64,000 nucleotides of DNA. Source: Maricurvus nonylphenolicus (lineage in GTDB: Bacteria; Pseudomonadota; Gammaproteobacteria; Pseudomonadales; Cellvibrionaceae). The notes beneath the pieces are model-generated. The model made no database searches and was not told where the DNA came from. It saw nothing but the letters and a program-made list of their open reading frames with translations. Below are positions 8,827 to 17,989 of this stretch, one piece after another (positions within the stretch are counted from its first letter, which is position 1; every line of letters begins with the position of its first letter). A program made the translations under genes and the position numbers. The DNA lies in contig NZ_AP031498.1 in the NCBI RefSeq assembly GCF_042854845.1, forward strand, positions 4,154,001 through 4,218,000, in the 5' to 3' direction.

Positions 8827-9804
8827 ATGACCATCGACAAAGACCTTTTTATCAACGCCGGTAAACGTACTATCACCATGGAAACCAGTGCCGTGCAGGC
8901 TCTGGAAAGTCGTATTGATGATGAGTTTACTCGCGCCTGCGAACTTATCCTCAACTGTAAAGGCCGTACCATCGTTACCGGTATGGGCAAGTCAGGTCAT
9001 ATTGGTAATAAGATTGCCGCCACCCTGGCCAGTACCGGCACACCATCGTTCTTTGTTCACCCGGGCGAAGCCAGCCACGGGGATCTGGGCATGATCACCA
9101 AACAGGATGTCGTGATTGCTATCTCCAATTCCGGCTCATCTGCCGAAGTAGTCACCCTGTTACCACTGCTGAAGCGCATGAATGTACCGCTGATCAGCAT
9201 GACCGGTAACCCCAGCTCCCCCTTGGCGGAAGCGGCCGATGCACGCCTGGATATCAGTATTGAATGCGAAGCCTGCCCACTGGATCTGGCGCCAACCTCC
9301 AGCACCACTGTCACCCTGGTGATGGGCGATGCCCTTGCCATTGCCCTGCTGGAAGCCCGCGGTTTTACGGCTGAAGATTTTGCTTTTTCCCACCCCGGTG
9401 GCGCACTGGGCCGCAAGCTGTTGCTTAAAGTCGAAGATATTATGCACGGCGACGGTGAAGTACCTAAGGTCCTGCAGGGCACACCTCTAAGCGCTGCTCT
9501 GGTAGAAATGACTGAAAAAGGCTTCGGTATGACAACCGTTGTCGATAACGACAACCATCTGTGCGGTGTGTTTACCGACGGCGACTTACGTCGCCATGTC
9601 GATCAGGGATTAAATATCAGCAAAGCCACTATGGCTGATGTGATGTCTGCCAATCCGAAAACCATCCATCAGGATATTCTCGCCGCCGAGGCGCTGAATA
9701 TTATGGAAACCAGCAAAATCACCGCACTGGTAGTCGAGGATGATCAGCACCAACCGACCGGCGTGATTCATATGCATGACATTCTGCGTGCGGGTGTTAT
9801 CTAG
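8827..9804 (+). CDS. kdsD: Arabinose-5-phosphate isomerase KdsD
   Basis: KdsD converts ribulose 5-phosphate to arabinose 5-phosphate, the first step of Kdo synthesis for lipopolysaccharide. The 325-residue protein has an N-terminal SIS sugar-isomerase domain (GMGKSGHIGNKIAATLASTG at about 56-75; SNSGSSAEV; FSHPGGALGRKL) followed by two CBS domains from about residue 205. It lies 51 bases after yrbG and only 3 bases before lptC. The KdsC phosphatase gene that normally sits between kdsD and lptC is missing, so Kdo-8-phosphate dephosphorylation must be encoded elsewhere. Confidence 0.95.
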   Translation: MTIDKDLFINAGKRTITMETSAVQALESRIDDEFTRACELILNCKGRTIVTGMGKSGHIGNKIAATLASTGTPSFFVHPGEASHGDLGMITKQDVVIAISNSGSSAEVVTLLPLLKRMNVPLISMTGNPSSPLAEAADARLDISIECEACPLDLAPTSSTTVTLVMGDALAIALLEARGFTAEDFAFSHPGGALGRKLLLKVEDIMHGDGEVPKVLQGTPLSAALVEMTEKGFGMTTVVDNDNHLCGVFTDGDLRRHVDQGLNISKATMADVMSANPKTIHQDILAAEALNIMETSKITALVVEDDQHQPTGVIHMHDILRAGVI

Positions 9805-9807
9805 CCC

Positions 9808-10395
9808 ATGATTCGTAACTGGCTGTCTATTACCGCGCTTATTGCCCTGACACTGCTGTTTATTACTCTGTGGGAATCACCACCGGCACAGTTCCGTCGC
9901 GAGCAAGCACAACCGCAAAAACCCGCGCATATAGCCACAACGGTTCTGCACGATGCGAAAAGCACCAGCTTTGATGCCGAGGGCAAGCTGGCCTACACCT
10001 TTAATGCGGAAGAAACCCGGCACTTTCAGATAAACCCCAAAAAACAATCCGGAAAAGACTACACCGAATTTACCTCGCCCTATATGGTGCTGCACCACGA
10101 CCCCGCCAACCCCTGGTATGTGCAAGCCAAGCAAGGTAAAGCTAAAAAGAATGGCACGATTGTCGAGCTGTGGGGCGATGTGATTGCCTGGCAAATTGAC
10201 GCCAATGGCAAACGCTCGGAACTTACCACCACCTATCTACGTCTTAAACCAGAGCAGCAATACGCTGAAACCGACAAACCTGTTATGATTGACACCGCTG
10301 GCAGCAAGACCCGAGCCGTAGGCATGAAGGCGTTTTTGCAGCAGGACAGAATTGAATTGCTATCGCGTGTAAGAGGGATCCATGAGCCAATTTAA
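9808..10395 (+). CDS. lptC: LPS export protein LptC
   Basis: LptC is the bitopic inner-membrane protein that receives LPS from LptB2FG and passes it to LptA. The 195-residue protein has one N-terminal membrane helix (about 5-22) and a periplasmic beta-jellyroll with typical spacing (NAEETRHFQ; GTIVELWGDV; TTTYLRLKPEQQYAETDKPV). It begins 3 bases after kdsD and its end overlaps lptA by 14 bases, indicating translational coupling in a kdsD-lptC-lptA-lptB operon. Confidence 0.93.
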   Translation: MIRNWLSITALIALTLLFITLWESPPAQFRREQAQPQKPAHIATTVLHDAKSTSFDAEGKLAYTFNAEETRHFQINPKKQSGKDYTEFTSPYMVLHHDPANPWYVQAKQGKAKKNGTIVELWGDVIAWQIDANGKRSELTTTYLRLKPEQQYAETDKPVMIDTAGSKTRAVGMKAFLQQDRIELLSRVRGIHEPI

Positions 10396-10930
10396 ACCAC
10401 AGTCCACCCGCCGTACCGGTGTACTGGCCTCCTGTTTCGCCACCGCCATTTTGCTGCTCACCAGCAGCCTTTGTTTTGGCCTGGCTTCCGATCGCGATCA
10501 ACCCATTTATATCGAATCCGATTCTGCCGAGCGCAACGAAAAAGACGGCATTACCATTTACCGTGGCAAGGTAAAAATGGACCAAGGTACCCTGCGCATT
10601 CTGGCCGACAAGGTGACCATTCACAGCATCGACAATCAGGTCACTAAAATTATTGCCGTGGGCAAACCCGCGCACTACCAGCAGAAGCCTTCACCGGAAA
10701 AAGAAACCGTGATCGCCAAGGGCAATACCATTGAATACTTTATCGATCAGGAAAAACTGCACCTGATCAACGATGCCTCCCTCAAACAGGAAGGCTCCAC
10801 CATGACGGGCAAGCGCATTAATTACGATATTAAGGCCTCGCAGGTTAAAGCCTCTGGGGGCTCGCGCACCAGCAAGCAGCGAATCCAGATGGTAATTCCT
10901 CCCAAACCCAAAGGTAACGCCGCCAACTAA
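10382..10930 (+). CDS. lptA: LPS transport periplasmic protein LptA
   Basis: LptA forms the periplasmic bridge that carries lipopolysaccharide to LptDE in the outer membrane. The 182-residue protein has an N-terminal signal (hydrophobic 13-34) and an OstA/LptA jellyroll: QPIYIESDSAERNEKDGITIYRGKVKMDQGTLRI region, then the repeated strands ending in MTGKRINYDIKASQVKASGG. The start overlaps the end of lptC, and lptB follows after 44 bases. Length and order are those of the conserved operon. Confidence 0.94.
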   Translation: MSQFKPQSTRRTGVLASCFATAILLLTSSLCFGLASDRDQPIYIESDSAERNEKDGITIYRGKVKMDQGTLRILADKVTIHSIDNQVTKIIAVGKPAHYQQKPSPEKETVIAKGNTIEYFIDQEKLHLINDASLKQEGSTMTGKRINYDIKASQVKASGGSRTSKQRIQMVIPPKPKGNAAN

Positions 10931-10974
10931 GGCACGCCAACCGAACTCCGCAACCAGATAAATAAGAAAAACCT

Positions 10975-11700
10975 ATGCCCAGTCTTCGTGCCCTGCACCT
11001 GGCCAAAAGCTACAAAGGCCGCCCCGTGGTTATCGATGTATCCCTGTCCGTGAGCAGCGGCCAGATTGTCGGCCTGCTGGGCCCCAACGGCGCTGGTAAA
11101 ACCACCTGTTTTTATATGATCGCCGGACTGGTTGCCGCCGATAAAGGCCAGGTCAGCATCGACAAAAACGATATCACCGCCCTGCCTATGCACGGTCGCG
11201 CCCGTGCCGGTATTGGCTACCTGCCGCAGGAAGCCTCGGTATTTCGCAAGCTAACGGTATCGGAAAATATTCTATCGATCCTGGAAACTCGTACAGACCT
11301 CAACCGCAAACAGCGCCTGACCAAGCTAGAAGAGCTGCTGCGGGAATTCCACATTACCCATATTCACAACAGTTTAGGCATGGCCCTGTCCGGCGGTGAG
11401 CGCCGTCGTGTGGAGATCGCCCGTGCCCTGGCTACCGATCCGGATTTTATTTTGCTCGATGAGCCCTTTGCCGGTGTCGACCCGATTTCTGTTGGCGATA
11501 TCAAACAGATTATCCAACACTTAAAGGAACGCGGTATTGGGGTTTTAATTACCGATCACAATGTCCGCGAAACCTTGGATATTTGTGAAAAAGCCTATAT
11601 TGTGAGTGAAGGCCATATTATTGCCGAGGGTAGCCCTGAAACCGTGCTTAATAATCGCAAGGTTCGTGAGGTTTACTTGGGGCATCAATTTACACTTTAA
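10975..11700 (+). CDS. lptB: LPS export ABC transporter ATPase LptB
   Basis: LptB is the cytoplasmic ATPase that powers LPS extraction by LptFG. The 241-residue protein has Walker A GPNGAGKTT (36-44), a Q-loop region YLPQEASVF, signature LSGGERRR (138-145), Walker B FILLDEP (158-164) and the switch His in LITDHN. It lacks transmembrane segments, as expected. It is the last lpt gene of this operon; rpoN follows after 240 bases, as in most gammaproteobacteria. The genes for LptF and LptG are elsewhere. Confidence 0.97.
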   Translation: MPSLRALHLAKSYKGRPVVIDVSLSVSSGQIVGLLGPNGAGKTTCFYMIAGLVAADKGQVSIDKNDITALPMHGRARAGIGYLPQEASVFRKLTVSENILSILETRTDLNRKQRLTKLEELLREFHITHIHNSLGMALSGGERRRVEIARALATDPDFILLDEPFAGVDPISVGDIKQIIQHLKERGIGVLITDHNVRETLDICEKAYIVSEGHIIAEGSPETVLNNRKVREVYLGHQFTL

Positions 11701-11719
11701 GCCCACCCAAGTAGCTTAT

Positions 11720-11746
11720 GGCGCCGTCAAGGCTTTGACTGGCGCC
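11720..11746 (+). other. Hairpin in the lptB-rpoN gap
   Basis: GGCGCC-GTCAA (11720-11730) pairs with TTGAC-T-GGCGCC (11735-11746) with one bulged base. It starts 19 bases after the lptB stop. No T-run follows, so it is at most a weak terminator or a processing site separating lptB and rpoN transcription. The rest of the 240-base gap shows nothing I can name and probably holds the rpoN promoter. Confidence 0.4.
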
Positions 11747-11940
11747 CAACTCTACGTATCTTCGCCTCGACCCACCCTCTCCACAGCCCAGACACAACAA
11801 GGCAACCCCCATAGCGGCATAAAGCTTGCTTGTCAATATTGCCTAGCGTCGTGCCACTGACTACACTTCATACTTAGCGAAATGGAACATGTCAGTCTTA
11901 CCACTGACATCCAACAGGATTTAACCTTGTCGTACCCAGT

Positions 11941-13542
11941 ATGAAGCAATCGTTACAACTCAAACTTGGCCAGCAGCTCACCATGACTCCACAGCTGCAG
12001 CAGGCCATCCGCCTACTGCAGTTATCCACTCTGGACCTGCAAAGCGAAATTCAGGAAGCACTTGATTCCAACCCCATGCTCGAAGTCGAAGAAGAGCACT
12101 TCGGTGGAAATAATGAATCGACCACTGAAACCAGTAACGACAATTCATCCAACGACGCCAGCTCTGCCAGCGAAGCTTCTACTGAGCCTACACAAGACGG
12201 CAACCAGGAAGCCACTCAGGAATTAAGCCACGAGACATCAGCAGAGCAGCAAGAACCCCTCGATCAATCGGAAGCCACCCTCGGTAACGAAGACTGGGAT
12301 CAGGGCATCCCCGAAGACCTGCCGGTCGACACCAGTTGGGATGACGTTTACCAGTCCACCCCTAGCGGTAGCGGTCTGGCCGCACCGGAATCGGAAGACA
12401 GCGACTTCGAATCCCGCCGCGGCTCCTCGGAATCCCTGCAGGACCACCTGCTGTGGCAACTGAATCTCACCCCCATGTCAGAACTTGATCGCCTGATTGC
12501 CACAGCCATCATCGATGCTGTGGAGCCCAGTGGCCTGCTCTCCCAAACTGCGGAAGAGATTTTCACCGGCCTGGCCGAACAGCTCAACGACGAAGAGACA
12601 AGCGAAGACGAACGCCTGGAACAAGACGAAGTGCTGGCGGTTCTGCATCGAGTACAACAGTTTGATCCACCGGGTGTGGCCAGTCAGGATCTCAGCGAAT
12701 GCCTGATGATTCAGCTCAATCAGTATGATCCAGCAACGCCTTTCCTGGATGCTGCTAAACTGATAGTTAAAGATTACCTGCCTCTACTCGGCAGCCGAGA
12801 CTATAAACAATTGATGCGCCGTACCAAGCTGAAAGAACCGGAACTTCGCGACACTATCCAGCTGATTCAGGGCCTGAACCCACGCCCCGGCGAACAGATA
12901 AACAGCGGTGAAACCGAGTATGTGGTGCCCGATGTATTTGTCTCCAAACAGGAAGACCGCTGGACAGTGAACCTGAACCCGGACATTGCCCCCAAGATTC
13001 GTATCAATGACAGCTACGCCTCGCTGGTGAAACGTGCCGATTCCAGCAGTGACAACACCTTCCTGCGCGACAACTTGCAGGAAGCCCGCTGGTTCCTAAA
13101 GAGCCTGCAAAGCCGTAATGAAACCCTGCTAAAAGTGGCCAGCTGCATTGTTGAAAAACAGCGCGGCTTCCTGGATTACGGTGCCGAGGCCATGAAACCC
13201 CTGGTCTTGCACGACGTAGCCGAAATGGTCGGCATGCACGAATCCACCATTTCCCGGGTAACCACGCAAAAATATATGCATACCCCGCAAGGGATTTTCG
13301 AGTTGAAGTACTTTTTCTCCAGCCACGTGAGCACCGACTCCGGCGGTGAATGCTCTTCAACGGCGATTCGCGCCATCATCAAAAAACTGGTGGCCGCCGA
13401 AAACCCGAAAAAACCCCTCAGCGACAGTAAAATTGCCACCCTGCTGGCCGAACAGGGCATCAAGGTGGCCCGGCGAACCATCGCCAAGTATCGGGAATCA
13501 CTCAATATTCCCGCCTCCAACGAGCGTAAGCGACTGGTTTAA
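11941..13542 (+). CDS. rpoN: RNA polymerase sigma-54 factor
   Basis: Sigma-54 recognises -24/-12 promoters and needs AAA+ activators. The 533-residue protein has all family parts: the glutamine/leucine-rich region I (residues 1-50, MTPQLQQAIRLLQLS), a long acidic Ser/Glu-rich region II (about 55-165), the core-binding domain (about 165-355), the helix-turn-helix, and the RpoN box ARRTIAKYRE at 510-519. It is followed by hpf-ptsN-rapZ-npr, the classical rpoN gene cluster linking nitrogen metabolism and the PTS-Ntr. Region II is on the long, highly acidic side. Confidence 0.97.
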   Translation: MKQSLQLKLGQQLTMTPQLQQAIRLLQLSTLDLQSEIQEALDSNPMLEVEEEHFGGNNESTTETSNDNSSNDASSASEASTEPTQDGNQEATQELSHETSAEQQEPLDQSEATLGNEDWDQGIPEDLPVDTSWDDVYQSTPSGSGLAAPESEDSDFESRRGSSESLQDHLLWQLNLTPMSELDRLIATAIIDAVEPSGLLSQTAEEIFTGLAEQLNDEETSEDERLEQDEVLAVLHRVQQFDPPGVASQDLSECLMIQLNQYDPATPFLDAAKLIVKDYLPLLGSRDYKQLMRRTKLKEPELRDTIQLIQGLNPRPGEQINSGETEYVVPDVFVSKQEDRWTVNLNPDIAPKIRINDSYASLVKRADSSSDNTFLRDNLQEARWFLKSLQSRNETLLKVASCIVEKQRGFLDYGAEAMKPLVLHDVAEMVGMHESTISRVTTQKYMHTPQGIFELKYFFSSHVSTDSGGECSSTAIRAIIKKLVAAENPKKPLSDSKIATLLAEQGIKVARRTIAKYRESLNIPASNERKRLV

Positions 13543-13647
13543 GGGCCTGATATACATCAATAAGGCGCCTCGCTACGCACGCTAGGATGGAAGAGAACAA
13601 GGCAAGACCAGCCCGGTGATCCAGGCTGAGACTGAAAAGAGGTTCTC

Positions 13648-13670
13648 CCTATACCCATACCGGGTATAGG
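13648..13670 (+). promoter_or_regulatory. Leader hairpin before hpf
   Basis: A perfect 9-bp stem, CCTATACCC pairing with GGGTATAGG, with a 5-base loop, whose 3' arm runs into the ribosome site AGGAG (13668-13672) of the possible upstream start at 13682. It could mask that site and so affect hpf translation, or stabilise the transcript. Confidence 0.5.
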
Positions 13671-13717
13671 AGTCATCAACGATGTCAAAAGCCATCAACG
13701 ACAGCGAGGAGCAACAT

Positions 13718-14011
13718 ATGCACATCAATATCAGTGGCCATCACGTCGACCTGACTCAACCCATCAAAGACTACGTCAATAACAAACTCAGTCGGCTCGA
13801 ACGCCATCATGATAGAATTACCAGTACCAATGTCATACTGTCTGTTGATAAACTTATACAAAAGGCAGAGGCATCCGTTCATGTCAGCGGCAAAGACTTT
13901 TTTGCCAACTCTGAGTCCGAGGATCTGTATGCAGCTATCGACCTGCTTACCGACAAACTGGATCGCCAACTGATTAAGTACAAAGAGAAACAGCGAAGTA
14001 ACCACCGTTAG
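13718..14011 (+). CDS. hpf: Ribosome hibernation promoting factor (short HPF)
   Basis: HPF binds the 30S decoding centre and helps form inactive 100S ribosomes in stationary phase. The core domain is clear: MHINISGHHVDLTQPIKDYV at the N-terminus, then the KLSRLERHHDRIT helix and the basic C-terminus. I place the start at 13718, where the protein aligns with the family N-terminus and GAGGAG lies just upstream, giving 97 residues. An in-frame ATG at 13682 with its own AGGAG would add 12 residues. It lies between rpoN and ptsN in the conserved order, 3 bases before ptsN. Confidence 0.93.
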   Translation: MHINISGHHVDLTQPIKDYVNNKLSRLERHHDRITSTNVILSVDKLIQKAEASVHVSGKDFFANSESEDLYAAIDLLTDKLDRQLIKYKEKQRSNHR

Positions 14012-14014
14012 TCT

Positions 14015-14479
14015 ATGGAAGTACAATCCATTCTCAGCCCACGCCGCGTATTGTGCGGCGCCCAGGGCGGCAGTAAGAAACGCGCGCTAGAAACGCTGGC
14101 CCATCATATTGCTGCCGATATACCCACACTCAATGCCGATGAGCTTTTCAGCAGCCTGATCGCCCGCGAACGCCTGGGTTCCACAGGCATAGGTAAAGGC
14201 ATTGCCATCCCCCACTGCCGCCTGGCCAACTGTAGCGGTACTCTGGGAGCCCTGATTACCCTGCAAGACCCTATCGATTTTGATGCCATTGACGGTGAAC
14301 CGGTCGACATTATCTTCGCCCTGCTGGTTCCGGATGAAGCCAATGACGAACACCTGCAAACCCTGGCAGGCCTGGCGGAAAAATTCAGTAATCCGGGCTA
14401 TTTAGCCGAACTGCGTCGCGCCGATAATAATCAGGCGTTGTTTGACGCCGCCGTAGGTACCACCACAGTCACACCGTAA
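14015..14479 (+). CDS. ptsN: PTS IIA-like nitrogen regulatory protein
   Basis: EIIA-Ntr is the terminal phosphoacceptor of the nitrogen-related PTS (PtsP, NPr, PtsN), which regulates potassium transport and other processes by binding partners. The 154-residue EIIA type-2 fold protein has the phosphorylated His at residue 67 within GIGKGIAIPHCRL. It starts 3 bases after hpf and is followed 115 bases later by rapZ. Its phosphodonor NPr is encoded downstream at 15490; PtsP is not in the window. Confidence 0.95.
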   Translation: MEVQSILSPRRVLCGAQGGSKKRALETLAHHIAADIPTLNADELFSSLIARERLGSTGIGKGIAIPHCRLANCSGTLGALITLQDPIDFDAIDGEPVDIIFALLVPDEANDEHLQTLAGLAEKFSNPGYLAELRRADNNQALFDAAVGTTTVTP

Positions 14480-14594
14480 TCTGACCTGATCTTGTCGTAA
14501 TTTTGTCATTCGCGCAGTTTAGGTTAACTTATAGAGGTATTCTCCAGTGATTAAGGCACCGGCCAACGCCGATGCCAGTAAGGACACTTAACCT

Positions 14595-15455
14595 ATGCGT
14601 CTGATTATTATCAGTGGCCGCTCTGGCTCTGGCAAAAGTACCGCTCTGCACGTGCTGGAAGATGTAGGCTTCAACTGCATCGATAACCTGCCCGCCAGTA
14701 TGCTGCCCGCTCTGGTTCAACAACTACAGCAGCACCCGGAGGAACAGCGCTTTGCTGTCAGCATCGACGCCCGTAATACCTGGAAGGAACTCACCCAATT
14801 CCCCGACCTGTTAAAAAGTACCAGCGTACCGGGCCTTAGCTGTGAGGTCATGTTCCTAGATGCTCGAAGCCCCAAGCTGATTCAACGCTTTAGTGAAACA
14901 CGCCGCAAGCACCCGCTCAGCGATGATCAAACCGACTTAAAAACCGCTATTGAGCACGAACGCACACTGCTAGAGCCCATTGCCGACTGCGCCGACCTGG
15001 TTATCGACACCACCAACCTCAGTCTGCATGAACTGCGTGACCTGGTGAAACAGCGTGTACTGGGCAACGAAGCGCCGGGCATGGCGATTCAATTCCAGTC
15101 ATTTGGTTTTAAACACGGCATTCCCGTCGATGTGGATTTGGTGTTCGACGTACGCTGTCTGCCAAATCCCTACTGGAAACCCCATCTGCGCCCCTATACA
15201 GGAAAAGATCAGCCAGTAATCGACTTCCTCTCGGAGCAGGATGATGTCAACGATATGTTTACCGATATTCATGATTATCTGGTGCGCTGGATCCCGCGTT
15301 TTGAGGCCAACAACCGCAGCTACCTAACCGTCGCTATCGGCTGTACCGGCGGCCAGCACCGCTCTGTGTACCTTAGTGAACGCTTGCATACAGCCTTTAC
15401 CAGCGGGTACGATAATGTCCAAGTCAGACATCGGGAACTGTCGAAAAAATCCTAG
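14595..15455 (+). CDS. rapZ: RNase adapter protein RapZ
   Basis: RapZ is a nucleotide-binding protein that in E. coli guides RNase E to the sRNA GlmZ and so sets glmS (amino-sugar) expression. The 286-residue protein has an N-terminal P-loop GRSGSGKST (8-16), the DNLP element after it, FDVRCLPNPYW in the middle and the C-terminal IGCTGGQHRSVY block. It lies between ptsN and npr as usual, with npr starting 34 bases after its stop. Confidence 0.96.
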   Translation: MRLIIISGRSGSGKSTALHVLEDVGFNCIDNLPASMLPALVQQLQQHPEEQRFAVSIDARNTWKELTQFPDLLKSTSVPGLSCEVMFLDARSPKLIQRFSETRRKHPLSDDQTDLKTAIEHERTLLEPIADCADLVIDTTNLSLHELRDLVKQRVLGNEAPGMAIQFQSFGFKHGIPVDVDLVFDVRCLPNPYWKPHLRPYTGKDQPVIDFLSEQDDVNDMFTDIHDYLVRWIPRFEANNRSYLTVAIGCTGGQHRSVYLSERLHTAFTSGYDNVQVRHRELSKKS

Positions 15456-15489
15456 CGACAACAATAATAACAAACAGCCAAGGCCCCCT

Positions 15490-15759
15490 ATGCTCAAAGA
15501 CCAGGTCACCATCATCAATAAGCTCGGACTGCACGCACGTGCCGCGGCGCTATTTGCCTCCACGGCCGGCCGCTACGCCAGCCATATTCGCGTAGGCGTT
15601 AATGGCAAACTGGTGGATGCCAAAAGTGTGATGTCACTGATGTTACTGGCTGCCAATAAAGGCTCCGAACTTAATATCGAAGTCGAAGGCCAGGACCAGG
15701 AAGAAGCCATGGCCGCGATCTGCGATTTAATTAACGATCGTTTTGGCGAGGACGAATAA
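15490..15759 (+). CDS. npr: Phosphocarrier protein NPr (HPr family)
   Basis: A small HPr-fold protein of the nitrogen PTS that passes phosphate from PtsP to PtsN. The reading frame is open back to 15376, but that part overlaps rapZ; ATG 15490 gives an 89-residue protein that aligns with the family. The phosphorylatable His is residue 15 in NKLGLHARAAALF, and the second conserved site is the Ser in AKSVMSLMLL. The location directly after rapZ identifies it as NPr (PtsO) rather than sugar-PTS HPr. Confidence 0.94.
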   Translation: MLKDQVTIINKLGLHARAAALFASTAGRYASHIRVGVNGKLVDAKSVMSLMLLAANKGSELNIEVEGQDQEEAMAAICDLINDRFGEDE

Positions 15760-15875
15760 GAAAGGCGAACAATACTTCAAAGCATCAACCTAACTGCGGC
15801 TGTAAATTTAACGCCAAGATCAGTAGAATAGCCGCCAGTTAACCTCCCCCTTTAGCCGTTACTTTTGATAAGCGA

Positions 15876-17240
15876 GTGCCGATGCAAACATCCGCCGACG
15901 ATCTGCAGATTCAAACTCAATCGCAACTCGGCGAGATTAATGACGCACTGGAAAGCGGTACCTTCAAACAGGTTCGCCGCATGCTTAATGGTTTGCAACC
16001 GGCAGAAATTGCTCACCTGATCGAATCTTCACCTCCCCCCTCTCGCCGCGTACTTTGGCGCCTGGTCGACAACGAAGGTGAAGTCCTGCAAGAGCTATCC
16101 GACGAAGTACAGGCCCAGTTCCTGCGCCGCATGGACGCCGCCGAAGTTGCTGAAGTGACCGAAGGCCTGGATACCGACGATGTTGCAGATATTCTGCAGC
16201 AGCTACCGGACCGTGTAATCCGTGAAGTCCTGGCAGCCATGAGTGCCCGCGACCGCCTGCGGGTAGAATCCGTGCTCTCCTACGATGAGGAGACTGCTGG
16301 CGGTATGATGAATACCGATACCATCACCGTGCGTCCACGCCTGACACTCGATGTGGTACTGCGTTATCTGCGCCGCCACGATGAAATACCGGCCTCCACC
16401 GACAACCTGATTGTGGTTAACCGCAAGGACCAGTTTGTTGGACTGTTGCCGCTGAGTAAATTACTCACCAGCCCACCAACTATCACCGTGCGTGAGATTA
16501 TGGTGACCGACATCGACCCCATCGATGCGGATTTGGCCGATAACGAAGTTGCCAACCTGTTTGAACGCAATGATTGGGTATCAGCACCGGTTGTGGATAA
16601 GGATGGCAAGCTGCTGGGCCGTATTACCATTGATGACGTTGTTGACGTGATCCGTGAAGATGCTGACCACTCTCTGATGAGCCTGGCAGGTCTGGACGAA
16701 GAAGAAGATACCTTTGCCCCGGTATCATTGGCGACACCGCGCCGGGCTATTTGGCTGGGTATCAACCTCATTACCGCCATTGTCGCCGCCGCCGTTATTG
16801 GCACCTTTCAAGAGACCATCGAAAAAGTTGTCGCCCTCGCCGTACTGATGCCCATTGTCGCCAGCATGGGCGGCGTTGCTGGCAACCAAACCCTGACCGT
16901 TGTTATCCGCGGTATCGCCCTGGGCCAGATTGGCCGAAACAATATCGGCTGGCTGTTATCAAGGGAATTTTGGATCAGCGTGATCAATGGTCTATTGATG
17001 GCTCTAGCTATGGGCATTATGGTGGCCCTGTGGCTGAATGATATGAATATTGCCCTGATTATCGGCGCAGCGATGATTATCAACCTACTGGTTGCCGCGC
17101 TGGCAGGTACCTTGATTCCTATCACACTGAAATCCCTCAGCATTGACCCGGCTCTGGCCGGCGGTGTGGTATTAACCACCGTTACCGATGTTGTAGGTTT
17201 CTTTGCCTTCCTGGGCCTGGCCACCTATTTTTATAGTTAA
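15876..17240 (+). CDS. mgtE: Magnesium transporter MgtE
   Basis: MgtE is a homodimeric Mg2+ channel gated by cytoplasmic Mg2+. The 454-residue protein has the N domain (about 20-130, with the acidic DAAEVAEVTEGLDTDDVADIL type repeats), two CBS domains (about 135-260, including AGGMMNTDTITV), a connecting helix and five transmembrane helices in the C-terminal 165 residues with the conserved PIVASMGGVAGNQTLTV pore region. The gap of 116 bases after npr shows no Mg riboswitch that I can recognise. Confidence 0.95.
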   Translation: MPMQTSADDLQIQTQSQLGEINDALESGTFKQVRRMLNGLQPAEIAHLIESSPPPSRRVLWRLVDNEGEVLQELSDEVQAQFLRRMDAAEVAEVTEGLDTDDVADILQQLPDRVIREVLAAMSARDRLRVESVLSYDEETAGGMMNTDTITVRPRLTLDVVLRYLRRHDEIPASTDNLIVVNRKDQFVGLLPLSKLLTSPPTITVREIMVTDIDPIDADLADNEVANLFERNDWVSAPVVDKDGKLLGRITIDDVVDVIREDADHSLMSLAGLDEEEDTFAPVSLATPRRAIWLGINLITAIVAAAVIGTFQETIEKVVALAVLMPIVASMGGVAGNQTLTVVIRGIALGQIGRNNIGWLLSREFWISVINGLLMALAMGIMVALWLNDMNIALIIGAAMIINLLVAALAGTLIPITLKSLSIDPALAGGVVLTTVTDVVGFFAFLGLATYFYS

Positions 17241-17274
17241 TCCCTTCGATTGATACACGAGATTCACCCTGCAT

Positions 17275-17799
17275 ATGAGTAAGTTCGACGATTTTCCCCA
17301 CGACGAAGACGATGAAATCGAATACGTCAGTAAAACCCAGCTTAAGCAGGAGATGGCCGCCCTACAGGAATTAGGCTCAAAGATCGTCGACCTGAGTGAA
17401 AAGCTGCTACACCAGATTCCACTGGAAGGGCGCCTGGAAGAAGCTATTCTGGAATGCCGCCGCATCAAAAGTCGCGAAGGCCGTCGCCGCCAATTGCAGT
17501 TTATTGGTAAGTTGATGCGCCAAACGGATCACGAAGCCATTCAACAGGCCTATGAAAAAATCGAAGCCCGTGGCCGCGATAATGTACAGCGTACACATCA
17601 GGTTGAACGCTGGCGTGATCGCCTGATTGATGGTGGCAGTGAAGCGATGGGTGAATTTTTACAGGAATGCTGGAATGCTGACCGTCAGCATTTGCGTCAG
17701 TTAATTCGAGCGGCGCAGAAAGAACGTAGCCAGGAAAAACCGCCAGCTTCGGCGCGCAAGTTGTTTCGTTATATTCGTGAACTGATGGATGAGCTCTAA
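17275..17799 (+). CDS. darP: Dual-action ribosomal maturation protein DarP
   Basis: A 174-residue highly charged protein of the DarP (YjgA) family, which binds late 50S precursors and helps active-site maturation of the large ribosomal subunit. Recognisable stretches are the acidic N-terminus, KTQLKQEMAALQELG, the basic SREGRRRQLQFIGKLMR block and the C-terminal ARKLFRYIREL. It follows mgtE by 34 bases and is followed by a REP-like hairpin. Confidence 0.93.
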   Translation: MSKFDDFPHDEDDEIEYVSKTQLKQEMAALQELGSKIVDLSEKLLHQIPLEGRLEEAILECRRIKSREGRRRQLQFIGKLMRQTDHEAIQQAYEKIEARGRDNVQRTHQVERWRDRLIDGGSEAMGEFLQECWNADRQHLRQLIRAAQKERSQEKPPASARKLFRYIRELMDEL

Positions 17800-17800
17800 C

Positions 17801-17854
17801 CTTACTCTTTAAAAGTGGGGTCTGACCCGCAGGGTCAGACCCCGTCCGAGTAAG
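17801..17854. repeat. REP-like nested palindrome
   Basis: A perfect 12-bp stem GGGGTCTGACCC (17817-17828) / GGGTCAGACCCC (17832-17843) with a 3-base loop is enclosed by a 7-bp outer stem CTTACTC (17801-17807) / GAGTAAG (17848-17854). The GGGTCAGACCCC and GAGTAAG words resemble the REP sequences associated with REP-associated tyrosine transposases in other gammaproteobacteria (from memory). It begins 2 bases after darP and may also serve as its terminator. Confidence 0.6.
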
Positions 17855-17989
17855 ATCAATTATCGCCCCAAACTCGCTTAGCGCCCTCACAATGGCGGAA
17901 AAAGATGTCATGCTTTCGTCATAGCCCTGTCTTAGAAGTGTCATACCGCAAGAACACAATAAGCCAAACTGGCCACGGTGTTTATAGCG

